Below, piece by piece: positions 31,143 to 32,584 of a DNA stretch of 32,584 nt (positions within the stretch are counted from its first letter, which is position 1; every line of letters begins with the position of its first letter). Below the pieces are notes generated by a model. That model did no database searches. It was not told the DNA's origin and was given only the letters and a program-made list of their open reading frames with translations. This stretch comes from Betaproteobacteria bacterium (lineage in GTDB: Bacteria > Pseudomonadota > Gammaproteobacteria > Burkholderiales > Burkholderiaceae_C), in NCBI GenBank assembly GCA_025360705.1, contig JANYBQ010000345.1, forward strand, positions 1-32,584. The letters run 5' to 3'. The translations under genes and the position numbers were made by a program.

Positions 31143-32583
31143 CCCCAAAGCCACCCGTCCCGCCGCCGGAGCGACCGCCACCGCCATAAGAACCTCCGCT
31201 GCGGTTACCACCATATCCGCCGCCACCGCCACCGCCACCGCCACCGCGACGTTGGCCACCGCGTTCCACCATCATGTCCACACCGGTACGCATAGGATCG
31301 GGTTCGCGAGGGGCCGTATTGCGCGGCTGCACGTTGCCACCACCACGCAGCGGATCGGGCTGGCCCTGCGATGCGTGGCGTGGTTGCTGATTGCCGCCGC
31401 CCATACCACCATTGCGGTTGCCCTGGAAGTTGCCACCACCGCCGGGACCGTTACGCGCGCCATTGCCAGCGCCCTGGCCGTTGCCGCGACCGCCGCCTGA
31501 GCGTCCACCGCCACCATAGCCACCGCCGTTGCCGCCCCGGCCGCCACCCCCTCCACCGCCGGCATTGTTGCCGCGGTTGTCGCGTACGCGCTCCATCATC
31601 TCGGTACGCGCGGCCTTGGCCGCGGCCATCATCACATCGCGGCCGGGTGGTTTGCCGGCGCCGCCCCAGATGGTCTGGCGGCCCATGGCGATAGGTTCGG
31701 CGCGTTCGCCCGGCTCGGGACCGAATCCATCAACCAGCACCACTTCAATATTCTGTTTGGTGTAACGCTCGATATCCTGCATGAAGCCTTCTTCGTCCAG
31801 GCACACCAGGCTCACTGCCGCGCCATCGGCTCCCGCGCGACCGGTGCGGCCGATGCGGTGCACATAGTCTTCGCTCACATTGGGAATGTCGTAGTTGACC
31901 ACGTGCGGCAAGTCGTCGATGTCGATGCCACGCGCTGCGATGTCGGTGGCAACCAGGGCCCGTATTTCACCGCTCTTGAAGCCGCCCAGCGCCTGGGTAC
32001 GCGCACCCTGGCTCTTGTTGCCGTGCAAAGCCATGGCGTGAATGCCGTTCTTGCTCAGGAACTCGGCCACATTGTTGGCGCCGAACTTGGTGCGCGTGAA
32101 GACCAGCACCTGGCTCCAGTTGTGCTGCTGGATTATGTGCGCCAGCAGCGCCTTTTTCTTGCCGCGCCCGACCGGGTGAATCGTCTGGGTGATGCTTTGT
32201 ACGGTCGTGTTGCGCGGTGTCACCTGCACGCTCTGCGGGTCCTTGAGCAAGGTCGCCGCCAGGTCGCGTATTTCGTCGCTGAAGGTGGCCGAAAACAACA
32301 GGCTCTGCTTTTCTTTGGGTACGACCGCCAGCACTTTTTTCACGTCATGGATAAAACCCATGTCGAGCATGCGATCGGCTTCATCCAGCACCAGTATTTG
32401 CACCTGGCCCAGGTCCAGCAGGCCTTGACCCAGCAGGTCCAGAAGGCGCCCGGGCGTGGCCACCAGAATGTCGACGCCTTTCTTGACGCGGCTGATTTGC
32501 GGGCCCATGCCAACGCCACCAAAAATTACCGTGGACGTCAGTTGCAGGAATTTGCCGTAGGTCTGTACCGACTCTTCTACCTG
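31087..32583 (-). CDS. rhlE: RhlE-like DEAD-box RNA helicase with Gly/Arg-rich tail, 5' part outside the window
   Basis: The frame is open to the right edge, so the N-terminus (Q motif, motif I) is missing; about 498 residues are visible. Motif Ib TPGRLLDLLG, motif II VLDEADRMLDMGF, motif III LLFSATFS, motif IV VLVFTRTK, motif V ATDIAARGIDI and motif VI HRIGRTGRAG are all intact. The last 170 residues are a low-complexity Gly/Asn/Arg tail (RGG-like), typical of beta-proteobacterial RhlE proteins that unwind short RNA duplexes in ribosome assembly and mRNA decay. The final 16 codons overlap a fossil oxidoreductase in another frame. It converges with the second BMP gene and is unrelated to purine catabolism. 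Confidence 0.92.
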   Translation of the reverse strand, partial: QVEESVQTYGKFLQLTSTVIFGGVGMGPQISRVKKGVDILVATPGRLLDLLGQGLLDLGQVQILVLDEADRMLDMGFIHDVKKVLAVVPKEKQSLLFSATFSDEIRDLAATLLKDPQSVQVTPRNTTVQSITQTIHPVGRGKKKALLAHIIQQHNWSQVLVFTRTKFGANNVAEFLSKNGIHAMALHGNKSQGARTQALGGFKSGEIRALVATDIAARGIDIDDLPHVVNYDIPNVSEDYVHRIGRTGRAGADGAAVSLVCLDEEGFMQDIERYTKQNIEVVLVDGFGPEPGERAEPIAMGRQTIWGGAGKPPGRDVMMAAAKAARTEMMERVRDNRGNNAGGGGGGGRGGNGGGYGGGGRSGGGRGNGQGAGNGARNGPGGGGNFQGNRNGGMGGGNQQPRHASQGQPDPLRGGGNVQPRNTAPREPDPMRTGVDMMVERGGQRRGGGGGGGGGGYGGNRSGGSYGGGGRSGGGTGGFGGGGNRSGGPGSSRGSFNR

Positions 32584-32584
32584 C

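Noticed and set aside
31087-31600. Tandem GGN-type repeats that might suggest a repeat array
   Set aside because: They encode the Gly/Arg tail of the helicase in frame and have irregular units; no CRISPR-like spacing.
1-32584. tRNA, rRNA, CRISPR array or integrase genes
   Set aside because: Read on both strands, no cloverleaf, rRNA segment, regular repeat-spacer array or integrase motif was recognised.

Overview
The window looks like chromosomal DNA of a beta-proteobacterium, most likely a Burkholderiales/Comamonadaceae member (Polaromonas, Rhodoferax or Variovorax type). The grounds are its high GC content, the way the purine-degradation genes are organised, a RhlE-type helicase with a long Gly/Arg tail, and a membrane urate hydroxylase. 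The genus is an inference.

Region by region. (1) 1-3406 is an accessory-looking block of less GC-rich DNA: the tail of a probable DNA methyltransferase, a TIGR04255-family gene, two unrecognised small genes and an AlbA_2/GHKL-type ATP-binding regulator, all on the plus strand. (2) 3407-5400 is a boundary zone with an intergenic stretch, an isochorismatase-fold hydrolase, a DUF72 gene and copy A of a 114-bp repeat. (3) 5398-13203 is the urate-to-ureide core. On the minus strand, a GntR/FCD regulator, allantoinase puuE, a UraD-AllC fusion and an M20 amidohydrolase form one operon. Opposite lie uraH, a TonB-like lipoprotein, xdhC and puuD. (4) 13358-18156 is a block that does not obviously belong to purine catabolism: an MhpD-like hydratase and a three-gene operon of a split PEP-synthase-like phosphotransferase (phosphohistidine subunit and ATP-grasp subunit) plus an MFS exporter. 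(5) 18209-23595 holds glycerate 2-kinase and xanthine dehydrogenase xdhA-xdhB. (6) 23804-30973 is a BMP-type purine/nucleoside ABC importer (ATPase, two permeases, lipoprotein binding protein), copy B of the repeat in inverted orientation, adenine deaminase and a second BMP-type binding protein. (7) 31087 to the right edge is a RhlE-like DEAD-box helicase, whose 3' end overlaps, in another frame, a fossil of a Rossmann-fold oxidoreductase.

Together the genes give a nearly complete route: purine uptake, adenine to hypoxanthine, then xanthine and urate (XdhABC), 5-hydroxyisourate (PuuD), OHCU (UraH), allantoin (UraD), allantoate (PuuE) and ureidoglycine/ureidoglycolate (AllC). Glyoxylate-derived glycerate would enter central metabolism through glycerate 2-kinase. 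No AllA-type ureidoglycolate lyase, Gcl or tartronate semialdehyde reductase is seen here.

The most notable observations are an in-frame amber codon 25 sense codons before the natural end of the UraD-AllC gene, the split dikinase operon, a MITE-like 114-bp element present as two inverted copies about 23 kb apart, and the helicase/oxidoreductase overprint at the right end.
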